64,000 nt of DNA from Gordonia tangerina (GCF_021556435.1 NZ_JAKGCU010000001.1:62001-126000); one strand, 5' to 3'; positions 19,069 through 28,587 are shown, counted from the first letter of the stretch. The notes: generated by a model not told the origin, from the letters alone. A program made the numbers and translations.

Positions 19069-19782
19069 ATGACCACCCGGGGACGGCGCTACGGCGGCGC
19101 CGACGCGGCGCAGCGGCGAGATCGTCGGCGCAGCGACCTCATCGCCGCCGGTCTCGAGCTATTCGGGACCGAGGGATTCGCCACCGTGTCGGTGAAACGG
19201 ATCTGTGACCACGCCGGGCTCACCCAGCGCTACTTCTATGAGTCCTTCGAGGACAGATTCGCCCTGCTCGCGGCGGTGTATGAGGACTGCGTCGCCACCG
19301 CCCGGGCGGCCACGATCGGTGCTGGGGCCCCGTTCGTGGGCGGCAGCGGGGGAGCGGTCAGTGAGGGCGAGAGCGCGAAGAGTGTGGGAATTCTCGCCAC
19401 CGACGCCGAAGCCGTAGCGCGGGCAGCGCTGGGGGCCTTCATCGGCACCCTCGCCGACCAACCTCGGCGCGCGCGGGTGATGCTGGTCGAGGTCGTCGGG
19501 GTCAATCCGGCCCTCGAGCGGCTACGGCTCACGGCGATCCACGGGTGGGCCGACCTCATCCTCGAGCTCGCCCTGGGCGAACGGTCCGCCGCCCGACCGC
19601 AGCGACTGGCGGCCATCGGCCTCGTCGGCGCCGTCACCCAGTTGCTGGTGGATTGGTATACGAGCACGGCGGGGGAGTTCGCCCTCGGCGATGCCACCGA
19701 CGCCGACCTGTTCGAACTCGACGCCATCCTCGACGTCAGCGTGGAACTGTTCGTGGCGGCCTACCAGCGACTTCTGGGCTGA
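19069..19782 (+). CDS. TetR family regulator divergent from desaturase
   Basis: A 237-residue regulator. The N-terminal helix-turn-helix region (VSVKRICDHAGLTQRYFYES, about residues 39-58) has the RYFYESF ending typical of TetR proteins. The C-terminal part is helical and would bind the inducer. ATG 19069 is chosen because an AGGAG ribosome-binding site sits 9 bases upstream; ATG 19033 is the alternative. A Gly/Ser-rich loop (about residues 82-105) is longer than usual. The two palindromes in the divergent region are the likely binding sites, so it probably represses both itself and the desaturase. Confidence 0.8.
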   Translation: MTTRGRRYGGADAAQRRDRRRSDLIAAGLELFGTEGFATVSVKRICDHAGLTQRYFYESFEDRFALLAAVYEDCVATARAATIGAGAPFVGGSGGAVSEGESAKSVGILATDAEAVARAALGAFIGTLADQPRRARVMLVEVVGVNPALERLRLTAIHGWADLILELALGERSAARPQRLAAIGLVGAVTQLLVDWYTSTAGEFALGDATDADLFELDAILDVSVELFVAAYQRLLG

Positions 19783-19891
19783 CACCGCCCGCGTTCCGGG
19801 CGATGCACACCAGATTCCACACACCGCGCATCTTGTCCCCAGTTCTGTGGACTACGTGCAGGTCAGTGGCACATCGCCGGTTCACTTCCAT

Positions 19892-19897
19892 TAATCT
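19892..19897 (+). promoter_or_regulatory. -10 element of sigM
   Basis: TAATCT (TANNNT) is 6 bases before ATG 19904, which fits a leaderless transcript. No clear ECF-type autoregulated -35 was recognised. Confidence 0.4.
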
Positions 19898-19903
19898 TCT
19901 CCC

Positions 19904-20464
19904 ATGACTCGGGGGAGCGTCGATGCACGCAGCGACGATGACCTGCTCCTCGCCCACGTGCACGGCGATCCCGGCGCCTTCGCGGTGCTGATCGAACGCC
20001 ATCACGCCTATCTCTGGTCGGTCGCCTGCCGCACCAGCGACAACCCCGACGATGCCGCCGATGCACTGCAGGACGCCCTGCTCAAGGCGCATCGGATGGC
20101 CGATCAGTTCCGCGCCGACGCAAAGGTCACCAGCTGGCTGCACCGGATCGTGGTGAACTCCTGCCTCGACCGCATCCGACGCAACCGGGTGCGACTGAGC
20201 GTGCCGATCCCCAACTACGACGTCGAGCCGTACCCCGACGAGCGTGATCAGATGGCGGCCGTGGATCTGTCGCTGTCGATCGGCCGGGCGCTCGACGCGT
20301 TGCCACCTGAGCAGCGCGCGGCAGTGGTCGCCGTCGACATCGAGGGCATGACGATCGTGGACGCGGCTACTCGCCTGGGCGTGCCGGTCGGAACAATCAA
20401 GAGCCGGTGTTCGCGTGGTCGCCTGCGGTTGGCACAGATTCTCGGTCATCTGCGCGACGACTGA
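19904..20464 (+). CDS. sigM: ECF RNA polymerase sigma factor SigM
   Basis: A 186-residue ECF sigma factor. Region 2 (about residues 22-90) contains DNPDDAADALQDALLKAHRM, the -10-binding helix, and region 4 ends with VPVGTIKSRCSRGRLRLAQ, the -35-binding helix-turn-helix. Position between murJ and an anti-sigma gene and upstream of trxB-trxA matches Rv3911 (SigM). In mycobacteria SigM responds late in growth and controls ESX-4 secretion and surface lipid genes; that role is family knowledge, not visible here. Confidence 0.9.
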   Translation: MTRGSVDARSDDDLLLAHVHGDPGAFAVLIERHHAYLWSVACRTSDNPDDAADALQDALLKAHRMADQFRADAKVTSWLHRIVVNSCLDRIRRNRVRLSVPIPNYDVEPYPDERDQMAAVDLSLSIGRALDALPPEQRAAVVAVDIEGMTIVDAATRLGVPVGTIKSRCSRGRLRLAQILGHLRDD

Positions 20465-20622
20465 TCACCCCCGGCGAGAATTGCACACGATCCGATGGAA
20501 CCGGACCGCGGGCCGGTGCGTCTTACAGTTGACGAGCACGAGTTGACGACCGCCGCACGGTCGGATCGAACGGCCCGGCAACTGGCCGGGCACGTGCACC
20601 AGAGAAGTGGGAGAGTGCAGCG

Positions 20623-21372
20623 ATGGTCCCGCCGGGAGCAGACGACGAGGCGTCATCCTCTGCTGAGTTCACGCGCTACCCCGAGCCGCCGTATTCGGTG
20701 GAACTGCTCGCCGATCTGCACGCCGACGTGCTGGCTCCCGACGTCGCCGCGCACATCCGGTCCCGACTCGTCGACGACCCGCACGCGCAATCGGTCCTCG
20801 ATGCGCTCGATGCGACCGCCCGCGACCTGCGCGGCGCCGCGGTCGCCCCGGTACCCGTCCCACCCGACGTCACCGAACGGACCCACCGGACACTCGACCG
20901 GCTCGGCGCCGAGGTGACTGCCGTCGGGGGCGGCGAAGTGGTGGCCGCCCGCCGACACCATCGCGCCCGGCGATGGGCTGCCGCCGGTGTGGCAGGCGCG
21001 GCCGCTGTCGCCGTCGTCGCCGCGGTCTCCGTCATCGCGCCGCGCGCTCCCGAACCGGGTACACCGGTGCAGGCCCAGCCGTCGGCGACCGCAGACGCGG
21101 GGGAGCGGGTCACCTTGCTGTCGGTGCTCGGCAACGACGGCTTCGCCCCGTTCGGCTCAGAGGCCGCCCTACGACGCTGTACCGCCGCCAACGGCGTCGC
21201 AGCCGACGCCGGCATCGTCGGCTCGGGCCGGGTGTCGCTGCGAGACCACGACGACGCCGTAGCGATCCTGCTGTCCACCGGTGTGGCCGGTGTGTTCGAC
21301 GCCCTGATCGTCGGCTCGGACTGCACCACCGACAATCCGTCGACCATCTCCCGGACCACCGTCGGCAACTGA
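20623..21372 (+). CDS. rsmA: Membrane anti-sigma factor for SigM
   Basis: A 249-residue single-pass protein. The cytoplasmic N-terminal half contains YSVELLADLHADVLAPDVAAH and would hold SigM inactive. The transmembrane helix (AAAGVAGAAAVAVVAAVSVI, about residues 120-139) is followed by an extracytoplasmic domain with two cysteines (about residues 186 and 234) that could form a disulfide. The classical zinc anti-sigma HxxxCxxC motif is absent. Rv3912 (RsmA) is the positional homologue. Start ATG 20623 has a GGGAGAG upstream. A gap of 158 bases separates it from sigM with no clear terminator, so an operon is likely. Confidence 0.75.
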   Translation: MVPPGADDEASSSAEFTRYPEPPYSVELLADLHADVLAPDVAAHIRSRLVDDPHAQSVLDALDATARDLRGAAVAPVPVPPDVTERTHRTLDRLGAEVTAVGGGEVVAARRHHRARRWAAAGVAGAAAVAVVAAVSVIAPRAPEPGTPVQAQPSATADAGERVTLLSVLGNDGFAPFGSEAALRRCTAANGVAADAGIVGSGRVSLRDHDDAVAILLSTGVAGVFDALIVGSDCTTDNPSTISRTTVGN

Positions 21373-21533
21373 GTTGCCGGTCACGCGGACGACAACCACA
21401 CCGCGTCCTGTGACGCGGCCGGTACGGGCGCGGACGGCGGGAACATCTGCCCTTACCCTGATGTTGAGACAGCCGAGACCGACGCAGCGCGATCACCTGA
21501 CTGCCCAGCAGCGTCGACGAGTACGGAGGACGG

Positions 21534-22526
21534 ATGACCCACGCAGACAGCCAGCAGATCCACGACCTGATCATCATCGGATCCGGACCCGCCGGCTACA
21601 CCGCCGCCGTTTACGCGGCACGCGCTGAGCTGGCACCGCTGGTCTTCGAAGGCACTCAGTTCGGTGGTGCCCTGATGACCACCACCGAGGTCGAGAACTT
21701 CCCCGGCTTCCAGAACGGGATCCAGGGGCCCGCACTCATGGATGAGATGCGTGAGCAGGCCATCCGCTTCGGTGCCGACCTTCGGATGGAAGACGTGGAC
21801 ACCGTTCGACTCGAAGGTCCCATCAAGGAGGTCGAGGTCGCTGGCGAGGTGCATCGCGCCCGTGCAGTGATCCTGGCCATGGGCGCCGCGGCCCGCTACC
21901 TGGGTGTCGAAAACGAGCAGGAACTGCTCGGCCGCGGGGTCTCGGCGTGTGCCACTTGCGACGGTTTCTTCTTCAAGGACCAGGACATCGCCGTCATCGG
22001 CGGCGGCGACTCGGCGATGGAGGAAGCTACGTTCCTCACCAAGTTCGCCCGCAGCGTGACCCTGATCCATCGCCGCGACGAGTTCCGGGCCTCGCGGATC
22101 ATGCTCGAGCGCGCCCGCGCCAACGACAAGATCCGCTTTGTCACCAACTCCGCGGTGACGTCCGTCGTGGGCGACGGCTCCGTCACTTCGCTGGGTCTGA
22201 CCGACACCGTGACCGGCGAGACCAGCTCCATCGAGGTGACCGGCATGTTCGTGGCGATCGGTCACGATCCGCGCAGCGAACTGGTCAAGGGTCAGATCGA
22301 CCTCGACGCAGAGGGCTATGTGCAGGTGGACGGCCGCACCACCTACACCTCGGTGCCCGGGGTGTTCGCCTGCGGCGACCTCGTGGACCACACCTATCGG
22401 CAGGCCATCACTGCGGCAGGCAGCGGCTGTTCGGCGGCGATCGATGCCGAGCGCTGGCTCGCCGACCAGGGCGTAGCGGCACCGTCGGTCGAGAGCGACA
22501 TGTACGTCGTCGACGCCACCGCCTGA
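21534..22526 (+). CDS. trxB: Thioredoxin reductase
   Basis: A 330-residue NADPH-dependent flavoprotein that reduces thioredoxin. An FAD-binding motif [18 protein letters not shown] opens the protein (about residues 12-29). The redox pair is in [11 protein letters not shown] (about residues 139-149), and [12 protein letters not shown] is the NADPH-binding motif. [20 protein letters not shown] is the C-terminal FAD block. A GGAGGA ribosome-binding site lies just upstream of ATG 21534. The thioredoxin gene follows after 75 bases, so enzyme and substrate are cotranscribed. Confidence 0.95.
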   Translation: MTHADSQQIHDLIIIGSGPAGYTAAVYAARAELAPLVFEGTQFGGALMTTTEVENFPGFQNGIQGPALMDEMREQAIRFGADLRMEDVDTVRLEGPIKEVEVAGEVHRARAVILAMGAAARYLGVENEQELLGRGVSACATCDGFFFKDQDIAVIGGGDSAMEEATFLTKFARSVTLIHRRDEFRASRIMLERARANDKIRFVTNSAVTSVVGDGSVTSLGLTDTVTGETSSIEVTGMFVAIGHDPRSELVKGQIDLDAEGYVQVDGRTTYTSVPGVFACGDLVDHTYRQAITAAGSGCSAAIDAERWLADQGVAAPSVESDMYVVDATA

Positions 22527-22546
22527 CCGGCCCTCGAGTCACGCGA

Positions 22547-22575
22547 CCCCAAACACCAAACTCCCCAAACACCAA
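22547..22575 (+). repeat. 13-bp direct repeat in trxB-trxA spacer
   Basis: CCCCAAACACCAA occurs at 22547-22559 and again at 22563-22575 (16-bp period). It is a C/A-rich leader just before the trxA ribosome-binding site and may only be a local duplication. Confidence 0.6.
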
Positions 22576-22601
22576 CTCCACAGTCCACAAGGAGGACACC
22601 C

Positions 22602-22940
22602 ATGGGAGCAAACACCGTCGCCGTCACCGACGCGACCTTCGCCGATCAGGTACTCGGTTCCGACAAGCCGGTGCTGGTCGACTTCTGGGCCACCTGGTGC
22701 GGTCCGTGCCGCATGGTCGCGCCGGTGCTCGAGGAGATCGCCCGCGACCACGCCGACAAGATCACCGTCGCCAAGCTCGACGTCGACGAGAACCCGGCAG
22801 TCGCGCGGGACTTCAAGATCATGTCGATCCCCACGATGATCCTGTTCGAGAACGGCAAACCGTCCAAGACCATCGTCGGCGCGAAGGGCAAGGCTGCGCT
22901 GTTGCGCGAGCTCGACGACGTGGTCGGATCCCCCGCATAA
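22602..22940 (+). CDS. trxA: Thioredoxin
   Basis: A 112-residue thioredoxin with active site WCGPC (about residues 33-37) after VDFWAT, and the conserved cis-proline in SIPTMILF. It is the cytosolic disulfide reductant for ribonucleotide reductase, peroxiredoxins and others, and is recharged by TrxB next door. A strong AGGAGG site lies upstream of ATG 22602. The positional homologue is Rv3914 (trxC). A perfect hairpin follows downstream. Confidence 0.95.
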   Translation: MGANTVAVTDATFADQVLGSDKPVLVDFWATWCGPCRMVAPVLEEIARDHADKITVAKLDVDENPAVARDFKIMSIPTMILFENGKPSKTIVGAKGKAALLRELDDVVGSPA

Positions 22941-22998
22941 CACACGTCTACCTGGCGATACGCTGGCAGCACCTATGCGGCCGGCACCGTCGACACCG

Positions 22999-23026
22999 AT
23001 GATGGCGCCCCGAGCGGCGCCATCAT
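22999..23026 (+). terminator. Hairpin terminator after trxA
   Basis: ATGATGGCGCC and GGCGCCATCAT form a perfect 11-bp stem around a 6-base loop. There is no long T run, as is common for actinobacterial terminators. It separates trxB-trxA from cwlM. Confidence 0.65.
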
Positions 23027-23146
23027 TTGGTCGTGCCGTCACGACCTGAGAGAATGCCTGGTGTTTGCGCCGGTACGTGGCCTGCACCGGTGAGTGGAGC
23101 GTTTTCGCCCGTGCCACGGCCGCACCGAATCGACGAGGAGTTGCTG

Positions 23147-24325
23147 ATGCCGATGTTCCGCCTCGGGGATCATGGCTCGGCTGTGGCCGAGATCCGCAAC
23201 ATCCTCGTCGGTCTCGGGCTGCTCACTGCAACACCCGCACCGGAGAGTTTGTCCGGCACCATCAGCGGCTGGACACCGCCCGAAGCCGTCTTCGACGATT
23301 CCTGCGACCGCGCTGTGCGCGCATTCCAGCAGCAACGCGGCCTCATCGTCGACGGCATCGTCGGCCCGGCCACCTACCGCGTTCTGCGCGAGGCTTCCTA
23401 CCAACTCGGTGCGCGCGTCCTGCTGTATCGCCTGTCGGCTCCGATGGTCGGTGACGATGTGGCCACCCTGCAGGGACGGCTGCAGAACCTGGGCTACTAC
23501 ACCGGCCTGGTCGATGGCACCTTCGGCGAGACCACACACAACGCGGTGTGTCTGTATCAGAGCGAGTTCGGCCTGTCATCGGACGGCATCTGCGGGCCCT
23601 CCACCCTGCGCTCGCTGGAACGTCTCGGCACGCGCGTCACGGGTGGTTCGCCGCACGCCATCCGCGAGGAAGAGCACGTGCGCCGTTCCGGACCCCAGCT
23701 GTCCGGCAAGCGGATCTTGATCGATCCGGGTTCCGGTGGGCTACACAAACTTTCGACCGGTGCTCGGGCCGAGACCGAGTCAGCGGTGCTGTGGGACCTC
23801 GGTTCCCGGCTCGAGGGACGGATGGCTGCGGCCGGCATGGAGACCTTCCTGTCGCACGACGGTCGCGGGCGCCCCGGCGACGAGGAGCGTGCCCGCGTCG
23901 CCAACATGGTCGGCGCCGACCTGATGGTGTCACTACGGTGCGGCCATTACCCCAGCGAGTTGGCCCATGGGGCGGCGTCGTTCTACTTCGGCAACTCGCA
24001 CGGATCCTATTCGACCATCGGCCGGAATCTGGCCGGGTTCATCCAACGGGAGATCGTCGCGCGCACCTCGCTGACCGACTGCCGAACGCATGAACGAACC
24101 TGGGATGTCCTGCGGCTCACCAGGATGCCCGTCGCTCTGATCGACGTCGGGTATATCACCAACTCCGCCGACGTCGCGCTTCTCGAGGACGCACAGACGC
24201 GCGACGTGATCGCCGAGGCCATCTTGGTCGCTGTCAAGCGTCTTTATCTACTGGGCGACGACGATCGTCCTACCGGCACTTACACCTTCGCGGAACTACT
24301 TGCCGCAGAACGTCTCTCGAGCTGA
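23147..24325 (+). CDS. cwlM: CwlM-like amidase-fold regulator of peptidoglycan synthesis
   Basis: A 392-residue protein without a signal peptide. Two peptidoglycan-binding-type repeats come first (about residues 8-75 and 88-160; the turns VDGIVGPATYR and VDGTFGETTHN mark them). An Amidase_3 domain spans about residues 185-380. The usual DPGHGG zinc motif reads DPGSGG, and the catalytic block EVGF reads DVGY, so amidase activity is doubtful. In mycobacteria CwlM is a cytoplasmic PknB substrate that activates MurA. The start is ATG 23147, 6 bases after GAGGAG. Positional homologue Rv3915. Confidence 0.88.
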   Translation: MPMFRLGDHGSAVAEIRNILVGLGLLTATPAPESLSGTISGWTPPEAVFDDSCDRAVRAFQQQRGLIVDGIVGPATYRVLREASYQLGARVLLYRLSAPMVGDDVATLQGRLQNLGYYTGLVDGTFGETTHNAVCLYQSEFGLSSDGICGPSTLRSLERLGTRVTGGSPHAIREEEHVRRSGPQLSGKRILIDPGSGGLHKLSTGARAETESAVLWDLGSRLEGRMAAAGMETFLSHDGRGRPGDEERARVANMVGADLMVSLRCGHYPSELAHGAASFYFGNSHGSYSTIGRNLAGFIQREIVARTSLTDCRTHERTWDVLRLTRMPVALIDVGYITNSADVALLEDAQTRDVIAEAILVAVKRLYLLGDDDRPTGTYTFAELLAAERLSS

Positions 24326-24406
24326 CGCCCTCGAAGTGCCGACCGGAGACACACAACGGCCGCACGCCTCGTCGGATGATCTGAGCTGAAGGCCTGCGCT
24401 CCAGGG

Positions 24407-25237
24407 TCAGCTGCGGCGACCGACCGGTACCGCCGTCCGCTCACGGCCCGCCAGATCCAGTGCTGCCATCACCACCAACTTCTCCAGGGCATGCTCCACC
24501 TCATGCTTCCACCCCAGGCCCTCATCGAGTTCCAACCGGAACCGTGGGAAGCGCGGATGGGACGCGATCAGGTCGAACCCCGAGTCCTTGAGGAAGTCGG
24601 CATCGATCATGCACTGCAGACACAATCCCGTCTGCGGATTGTCATGCATCACCCGGGTGATCTCGACGATCGCTTCGTCGGCCCACAACCGCATGTCCTC
24701 GGTCATGCTCTCCAGCGCGCCCAGCTCCGCGACGTCCTCGGGTTCCGCCGATGGAGTGGGCACTTCGGAGGATGGACCAGCTTCCTCAGGTGTACGCACG
24801 AGACCGAAGGCCTCGATGGCACGCACACCACGTCGAACCAGGTCGGTGACCACGCTGTCGAGCAGAATCGGTGCCGCCTCGTCGAAGCCGGGTTCCGTGC
24901 GGATCGAAGTGAGCAGAACCGCGTCCGCGCTGACCGGAGAGGTGGGGAAGAGGGTCGACCGCGGCACCCGCCGCGGCGGTGCGTAGAACGCATTGCCCAC
25001 GACCTTGCCGGTCTGGCCGTCGATGGCCACTTGGGCGCACGTTCCCCATTCGAGGAGCACTCCCGAGATCCACGCCTCTTTGTCGAACTCGCTCTCGAAC
25101 GAACCGAAATCTCCGAAGATGCTCTTCTCCGCCTCGCGGGTCGACGCCGGATCGACTTCCCAGAAAACACATCGGCGGGTGTGGAGCGGCAACGTGTCGA
25201 AGGATTCGAGATCCAGGCGGGTGACTGCGAGACTCAT
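24407..25237 (-). CDS. GNAT-like conserved protein (Rv3916c homologue)
   Basis: A 276-residue cytoplasmic protein. The first half (about residues 20-160) has the layout of a GNAT fold, with VVGNAFYAPP and a following stretch that resembles acetyl-CoA-binding strands. A conserved CLQCMIDADFLKDSGF lies near residue 210, and the C-terminus is helical. Sequence and position, convergent with cwlM and upstream of parB, match Rv3916c. Substrate is unknown. ATG 25237 is preferred to GTG 25252 because GGAGG lies 8 bases before it. Confidence 0.7.
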   Translation of the reverse strand: MSLAVTRLDLESFDTLPLHTRRCVFWEVDPASTREAEKSIFGDFGSFESEFDKEAWISGVLLEWGTCAQVAIDGQTGKVVGNAFYAPPRRVPRSTLFPTSPVSADAVLLTSIRTEPGFDEAAPILLDSVVTDLVRRGVRAIEAFGLVRTPEEAGPSSEVPTPSAEPEDVAELGALESMTEDMRLWADEAIVEITRVMHDNPQTGLCLQCMIDADFLKDSGFDLIASHPRFPRFRLELDEGLGWKHEVEHALEKLVVMAALDLAGRERTAVPVGRRS

Positions 25238-25378
25238 GCCGCCGGCCTCCACGTCGGCCGCAGCGAAGTGCCGAAAGTGATGTGCGACAAGATGTTTCGT
25301 ACTTTCACCATCGTCCTCGCTACTGAAGTGTCACTGTGACGTAACAACCGGGTACCTATAGGTGCGCCGATCACGCGG

Positions 25379-26443
25379 TCACGAAGTTCCTCGTGGATCG
25401 ATCACGCCAACGATCCGCTCGAGGTCATCCACCGAGCCGAACTCGACCACGATCTTTCCCTTTCTCTTCCCGAGACTGACTGTAACCCTCGTGTCCAGTC
25501 GATCCGAGAGCCGTTCGGCGACGTCCTGGAGACCGGGCATCTGCATCGGCTTACGCTTCGCCGGTCCCGCGGGGGAGGAGGGCTGATCGTCGCCCCGGTT
25601 GGCGAGGGTGACCGCTTCCTCGGTGGCCCGGACGGACATACCTTCGGCCACGATGCGCGCCGCCATGGCCTCCTGTGCATCGCTGCCGGTCTCCATCGAG
25701 AGCAGTGCGCGAGCATGCCCGGCAGACAGGACGCCGGCCGCGACGCGCCGTTGCACGGGAATCGGTAGCTTCAGCAACCGGATCATGTTGGTGATCAGTG
25801 GCCGTGACCGCCCGAGCCGATTGGCCAGTTCCTCGTGGGTGACCCCGAACTCCTCGAGCAACTGTTGGTACGCCGCCGCCTCTTCGAGTGGGTTCAGCTG
25901 TGCACGATGGATGTTCTCGAGCAGCGCATCACGCAGCATCTCGGCGTCGGCGGTCTCCCGCACGATCGCCGGAATGGTGTCGAAGCCGGCTTCTTTGCTG
26001 GCCCGCCACCGACGTTCGCCCATCACGAGCTGATAGGTCACACCGTCATCGGTGGGTGTGGGCAACGGCCGCACCACGATGGGCTGCATGAGCCCGAACT
26101 CCTTGATGGAGTGCACCAGCTCGGCGAATGCCTCCTCGTCGAAGACCGTGCGCGGCTGCTTGGGATTCGGCTGGATCTGTGCCGGCGGAATCTCGCGGTA
26201 CACCGCACCGACCTCCGACGACACGACGGCAGCGCCGTCAGTCGCCTCGGCGGATGCCCCGGACGCAGGTGTCGTCGGGGTGGAGGGGGGAGCCCCTGCA
26301 CCCTTGCCGATGATCACGTCCGCCGCCGCCGAACCGAGGCGGGGTCCCGACGGTGCGTCGCCTTCCGGCGGTCCGGTGGGGATCAGCGCGGCAAGACCAC
26401 GACCGAGGCCGCCGCGACGTTGTGCGGGTTCTCGCTGACTCAC
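25379..26443 (-). CDS. parB: Chromosome partitioning protein ParB
   Basis: A 354-residue CTP-dependent DNA clamp that loads at parS and spreads to organise origin segregation. The head [12 protein letters not shown] is the ParA-interacting motif, here followed by a Pro/Ala/Ser-rich linker. The ParB/Srx domain holds [18 protein letters not shown] and MGERRWRAS (about residues 96-150). The parS-reading helix-turn-helix contains [20 protein letters not shown] (about residues 198-217). The C-terminal segment dimerises. It is downstream of parA on the minus strand with 251 bases between them that hold a dispersed repeat, so a separate promoter is possible. Confidence 0.95.
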   Translation of the reverse strand: MSQREPAQRRGGLGRGLAALIPTGPPEGDAPSGPRLGSAAADVIIGKGAGAPPSTPTTPASGASAEATDGAAVVSSEVGAVYREIPPAQIQPNPKQPRTVFDEEAFAELVHSIKEFGLMQPIVVRPLPTPTDDGVTYQLVMGERRWRASKEAGFDTIPAIVRETADAEMLRDALLENIHRAQLNPLEEAAAYQQLLEEFGVTHEELANRLGRSRPLITNMIRLLKLPIPVQRRVAAGVLSAGHARALLSMETGSDAQEAMAARIVAEGMSVRATEEAVTLANRGDDQPSSPAGPAKRKPMQMPGLQDVAERLSDRLDTRVTVSLGKRKGKIVVEFGSVDDLERIVGVIDPRGTS

Positions 26444-26509
26444 TGTTGTCCTCTCCCTGTGTTCACCGTGAAACCGTTCGCGGCGACATCACGACCGGTC
26501 AATTCGTCG

Positions 26510-26603
26510 CCGATTGAGCAGCCCCGAGCCGCCAAACGACCGGTGAACTACCCGCTGATTGAGTAACCCCGAGCCGCTAGGCGAGGGGTGTATCGAAATC
26601 AGC
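26510..26603. repeat. Dispersed palindromic repeat, two copies in tandem (parB-parA gap)
   Basis: The full copy spans 26554-26603: arms GCTGATT and AATCAGC enclose GAGTAACCCCGAGCCGCTAG and GCGAGGGGTGTATCG. A second, degenerate copy begins at 26510 (CGATTGAGCAGCCCCGAGCC). Both share the GATTGAG...CGAGCCGC core with repeats at 40757 and 44334. Confidence 0.7.
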
Positions 26604-26694
26604 AGAGCCCACGCCTCCGACTCGGCCGTTCCCCGCCCGGCCGTGCACCCGGCAGCAACCGTCGTACTCGGTCTGCACCTCGCTGCCCGAGCGC

Positions 26695-27789
26695 TCATGC
26701 GCGCGTGCTTCGCAGGGCGATCTCACGAGACGCGTCGAGGTAGCTCATGGCTCCACGTGAACCCGGGTCGTACTCGATGATGGTCATCCCGAATCCGGGA
26801 GCCTCGGACACCTTCACACTTCGGGGGATGATCGTGTTGAGCACCGTCTCCCCGAAGTGGCGACGCACTTCCTCGGCCACCTGGTCGGCGAGCTTGGTGC
26901 GTCCGTCGTACATCGTCAGCACCACGGTCGAGACGTGCAGCCCCGGATTGAGGTGGGCCTGCACGAGTTCGATGTTGCGCAGCAACTGACCGACACCCTC
27001 GAGTGCGTAGTACTCACACTGGATCGGGATCAGGACTTCCTTGGCGGCCACCATCGCATTCACCGTCAGCAGACCCAACGATGGCGGGCAGTCGATCAAG
27101 ACATAGTCGATGCCGAGTTCGGACAGCAGATTCTCATCGAGTGCGTTTCGCAGACGGTTCTCCCGAGCCACGAGCGACACCAGCTCGATCTCGGCACCGG
27201 CAAGATCAAGAGTCGCCGGGACACAAAAGAGATGATCGTTGTTCGGACTCTGCTGGGTGGCCTCACGCAACGAGACGTCGCCGAGGAGCAACTCGTAGAC
27301 CGACGCGATGTCGGGGGCGCGATGGTCGATACCCAGTGCCGTGCTCGCGTTGCCCTGCGGATCGAGATCGATCACGAGAACCCCGAGTCCATGCAGCGCG
27401 AGACCCGCGGCGATGTTCACCGTGGTGGTGGTTTTCCCGACACCACCCTTCTGGTTCGCAATGGTGATGACGCGAGGGGACGGCGGGTGGGGGAGTTCCC
27501 CGGCGCCACCGGGCGTCAGCACCTGACTGGCACGAGCTGCCGCGGCAGCAATCGGGGTGTCATCGAATCCGGGAACCGACCTAGGGGAGGAGCCTCCATC
27601 GGCACTTGTTTCACGTGAAACACTTCGGTCCTGTTCGACCACGCCTGGACTCCTTCGCCCCACTTCGTATCCGTTGGCACCCTGGTCGGTATCACCGCCG
27701 GAACTCTCGGCGACTTCGGCGGCACCCGACTGATCACCGGTCTGCCGTCTATTCTGCGCCCTCCGTGAACTCCACACCAATCCGGTCAC
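26695..27789 (-). CDS. parA: Chromosome partitioning ATPase ParA (Soj)
   Basis: A 364-residue deviant-Walker ATPase. The motif IANQKGGVGKTTTTVNIAAG (about residues 104-123) carries the signature lysine, LVIDLDPQGN is the next conserved block, and VLIDCPPSLG is the Walker B region. It forms ATP dimers on the nucleoid that pull ParB-parS complexes apart. GTG 27789 overlaps the rsmG stop (GTGA), giving a coupled rsmG-parA unit. The N-terminal 100 residues are variable and include a parS site read as VSRET. Confidence 0.93.
   Translation of the reverse strand: MTGLVWSSRRAQNRRQTGDQSGAAEVAESSGGDTDQGANGYEVGRRSPGVVEQDRSVSRETSADGGSSPRSVPGFDDTPIAAAAARASQVLTPGGAGELPHPPSPRVITIANQKGGVGKTTTTVNIAAGLALHGLGVLVIDLDPQGNASTALGIDHRAPDIASVYELLLGDVSLREATQQSPNNDHLFCVPATLDLAGAEIELVSLVARENRLRNALDENLLSELGIDYVLIDCPPSLGLLTVNAMVAAKEVLIPIQCEYYALEGVGQLLRNIELVQAHLNPGLHVSTVVLTMYDGRTKLADQVAEEVRRHFGETVLNTIIPRSVKVSEAPGFGMTIIEYDPGSRGAMSYLDASREIALRSTRA
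27607..27622. promoter_or_regulatory. parS site 1 (inside parA)
   Basis: TGTTTCACGTGAAACA is a perfect match to the bacterial parS 16-mer. It lies in the 5' part of parA, about 6.5 kb left of oriC. Confidence 0.95.
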
Positions 27790-28532
27790 CCCTTCCGATC
27801 GCGACGACGCCCGCGTCGCTTCGCCGCACTCCTGGCACCCTGTGTACCCGTCGTTGTGCGGGCACCGCCGACGGCCCGCTTGTGTCCGATCACGACAGTG
27901 GTTGCGACGTCCAGCACGCCGGCACCGCACTGTTCCACGTGGAGATCGACGATGCCCTGCCGGTGTGCGACCTCACCGTCGCGCTCGATCTCTTCGGCCG
28001 CTGACGAACCCTTGATCGCAACCATTCGACCGCCATCCCGGACCAACGGCGCGGACCACTTCGACAGGCGCTCCAGCGGTGCCACTGCACGCGAGGTCAC
28101 CACATCGGCGCCACCGATGTCGGATCGCACAGCTTTCTCCTCGGCACGTCCACGGATCACTCGCACATTCAGTTCCAGCTCGTCCACGATGCGCTCCAGG
28201 AACTCACTTCTACGCAGCAGCGGTTCCACCAAAGTGATCGAGAGGTCGGGACGAGCCATGGCAAGGGGGATACCCGGCAAACCCGCCCCGCTGCCGATGT
28301 CGACGACGGTCTCGGCGTCTTCGATTACATCGCCCAGGACGGCACAATTGAGAATGTGCCGCTCCCACAATCGCGGTACCTCGCGCGGACCGATGAGGCC
28401 GAGCAGCACACCGTCCGTCGCCAACGCGGCGCAGTAGCGGTCGGCCCTGGTTTGGCTATTACCGAAGACTGCGATCGATGCCTCGGGCGCATGTGGGATC
28501 TCCACTTCTTCGTCGCGTTTCACGTGAAACAT
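27786..28532 (-). CDS. rsmG: 16S rRNA (guanine527-N7)-methyltransferase RsmG (GidB)
   Basis: A 248-residue S-adenosylmethionine-dependent methyltransferase that modifies G527 of 16S rRNA; loss of it gives low-level streptomycin resistance in many bacteria. VVDIGSGAGLPGIPLAMARP (about residues 71-90) is the cofactor-binding motif, and ADVVTSRAVAPLERL is a conserved family block. The C-terminal 40 residues are a variable Arg/Gly/Thr-rich tail. The start MFHVKR is typical of actinobacterial RsmG because the start codon overlaps a parS site. Cotranscribed with parA. Confidence 0.93.
   Translation of the reverse strand: MFHVKRDEEVEIPHAPEASIAVFGNSQTRADRYCAALATDGVLLGLIGPREVPRLWERHILNCAVLGDVIEDAETVVDIGSGAGLPGIPLAMARPDLSITLVEPLLRRSEFLERIVDELELNVRVIRGRAEEKAVRSDIGGADVVTSRAVAPLERLSKWSAPLVRDGGRMVAIKGSSAAEEIERDGEVAHRQGIVDLHVEQCGAGVLDVATTVVIGHKRAVGGARTTTGTQGARSAAKRRGRRRDRKG
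28516..28531. promoter_or_regulatory. parS site 2 (overlaps rsmG start)
   Basis: CGTTTCACGTGAAACA, one mismatch from consensus at the outer base. It covers part of the rsmG start codon, so ParB loading could affect rsmG-parA expression. Confidence 0.9.
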
Positions 28533-28571
28533 CCTCTCACTGCATTGGGCTGCTGGAAGCCTGCTGCCGAC

Positions 28572-28587
28572 AGTTTCACGTGAAACC
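28572..28587. promoter_or_regulatory. parS site 3
   Basis: AGTTTCACGTGAAACC keeps the 14-bp core GTTTCACGTGAAAC intact. It is 56 bp from site 2, in the rsmG upstream region. Confidence 0.9.

Noticed and set aside
27934-27949. parS-like TGTTCCACGTGGAGAT within rsmG
   Set aside because: Four mismatches from parS, including in the core; it is probably coding sequence that happens to be palindromic.
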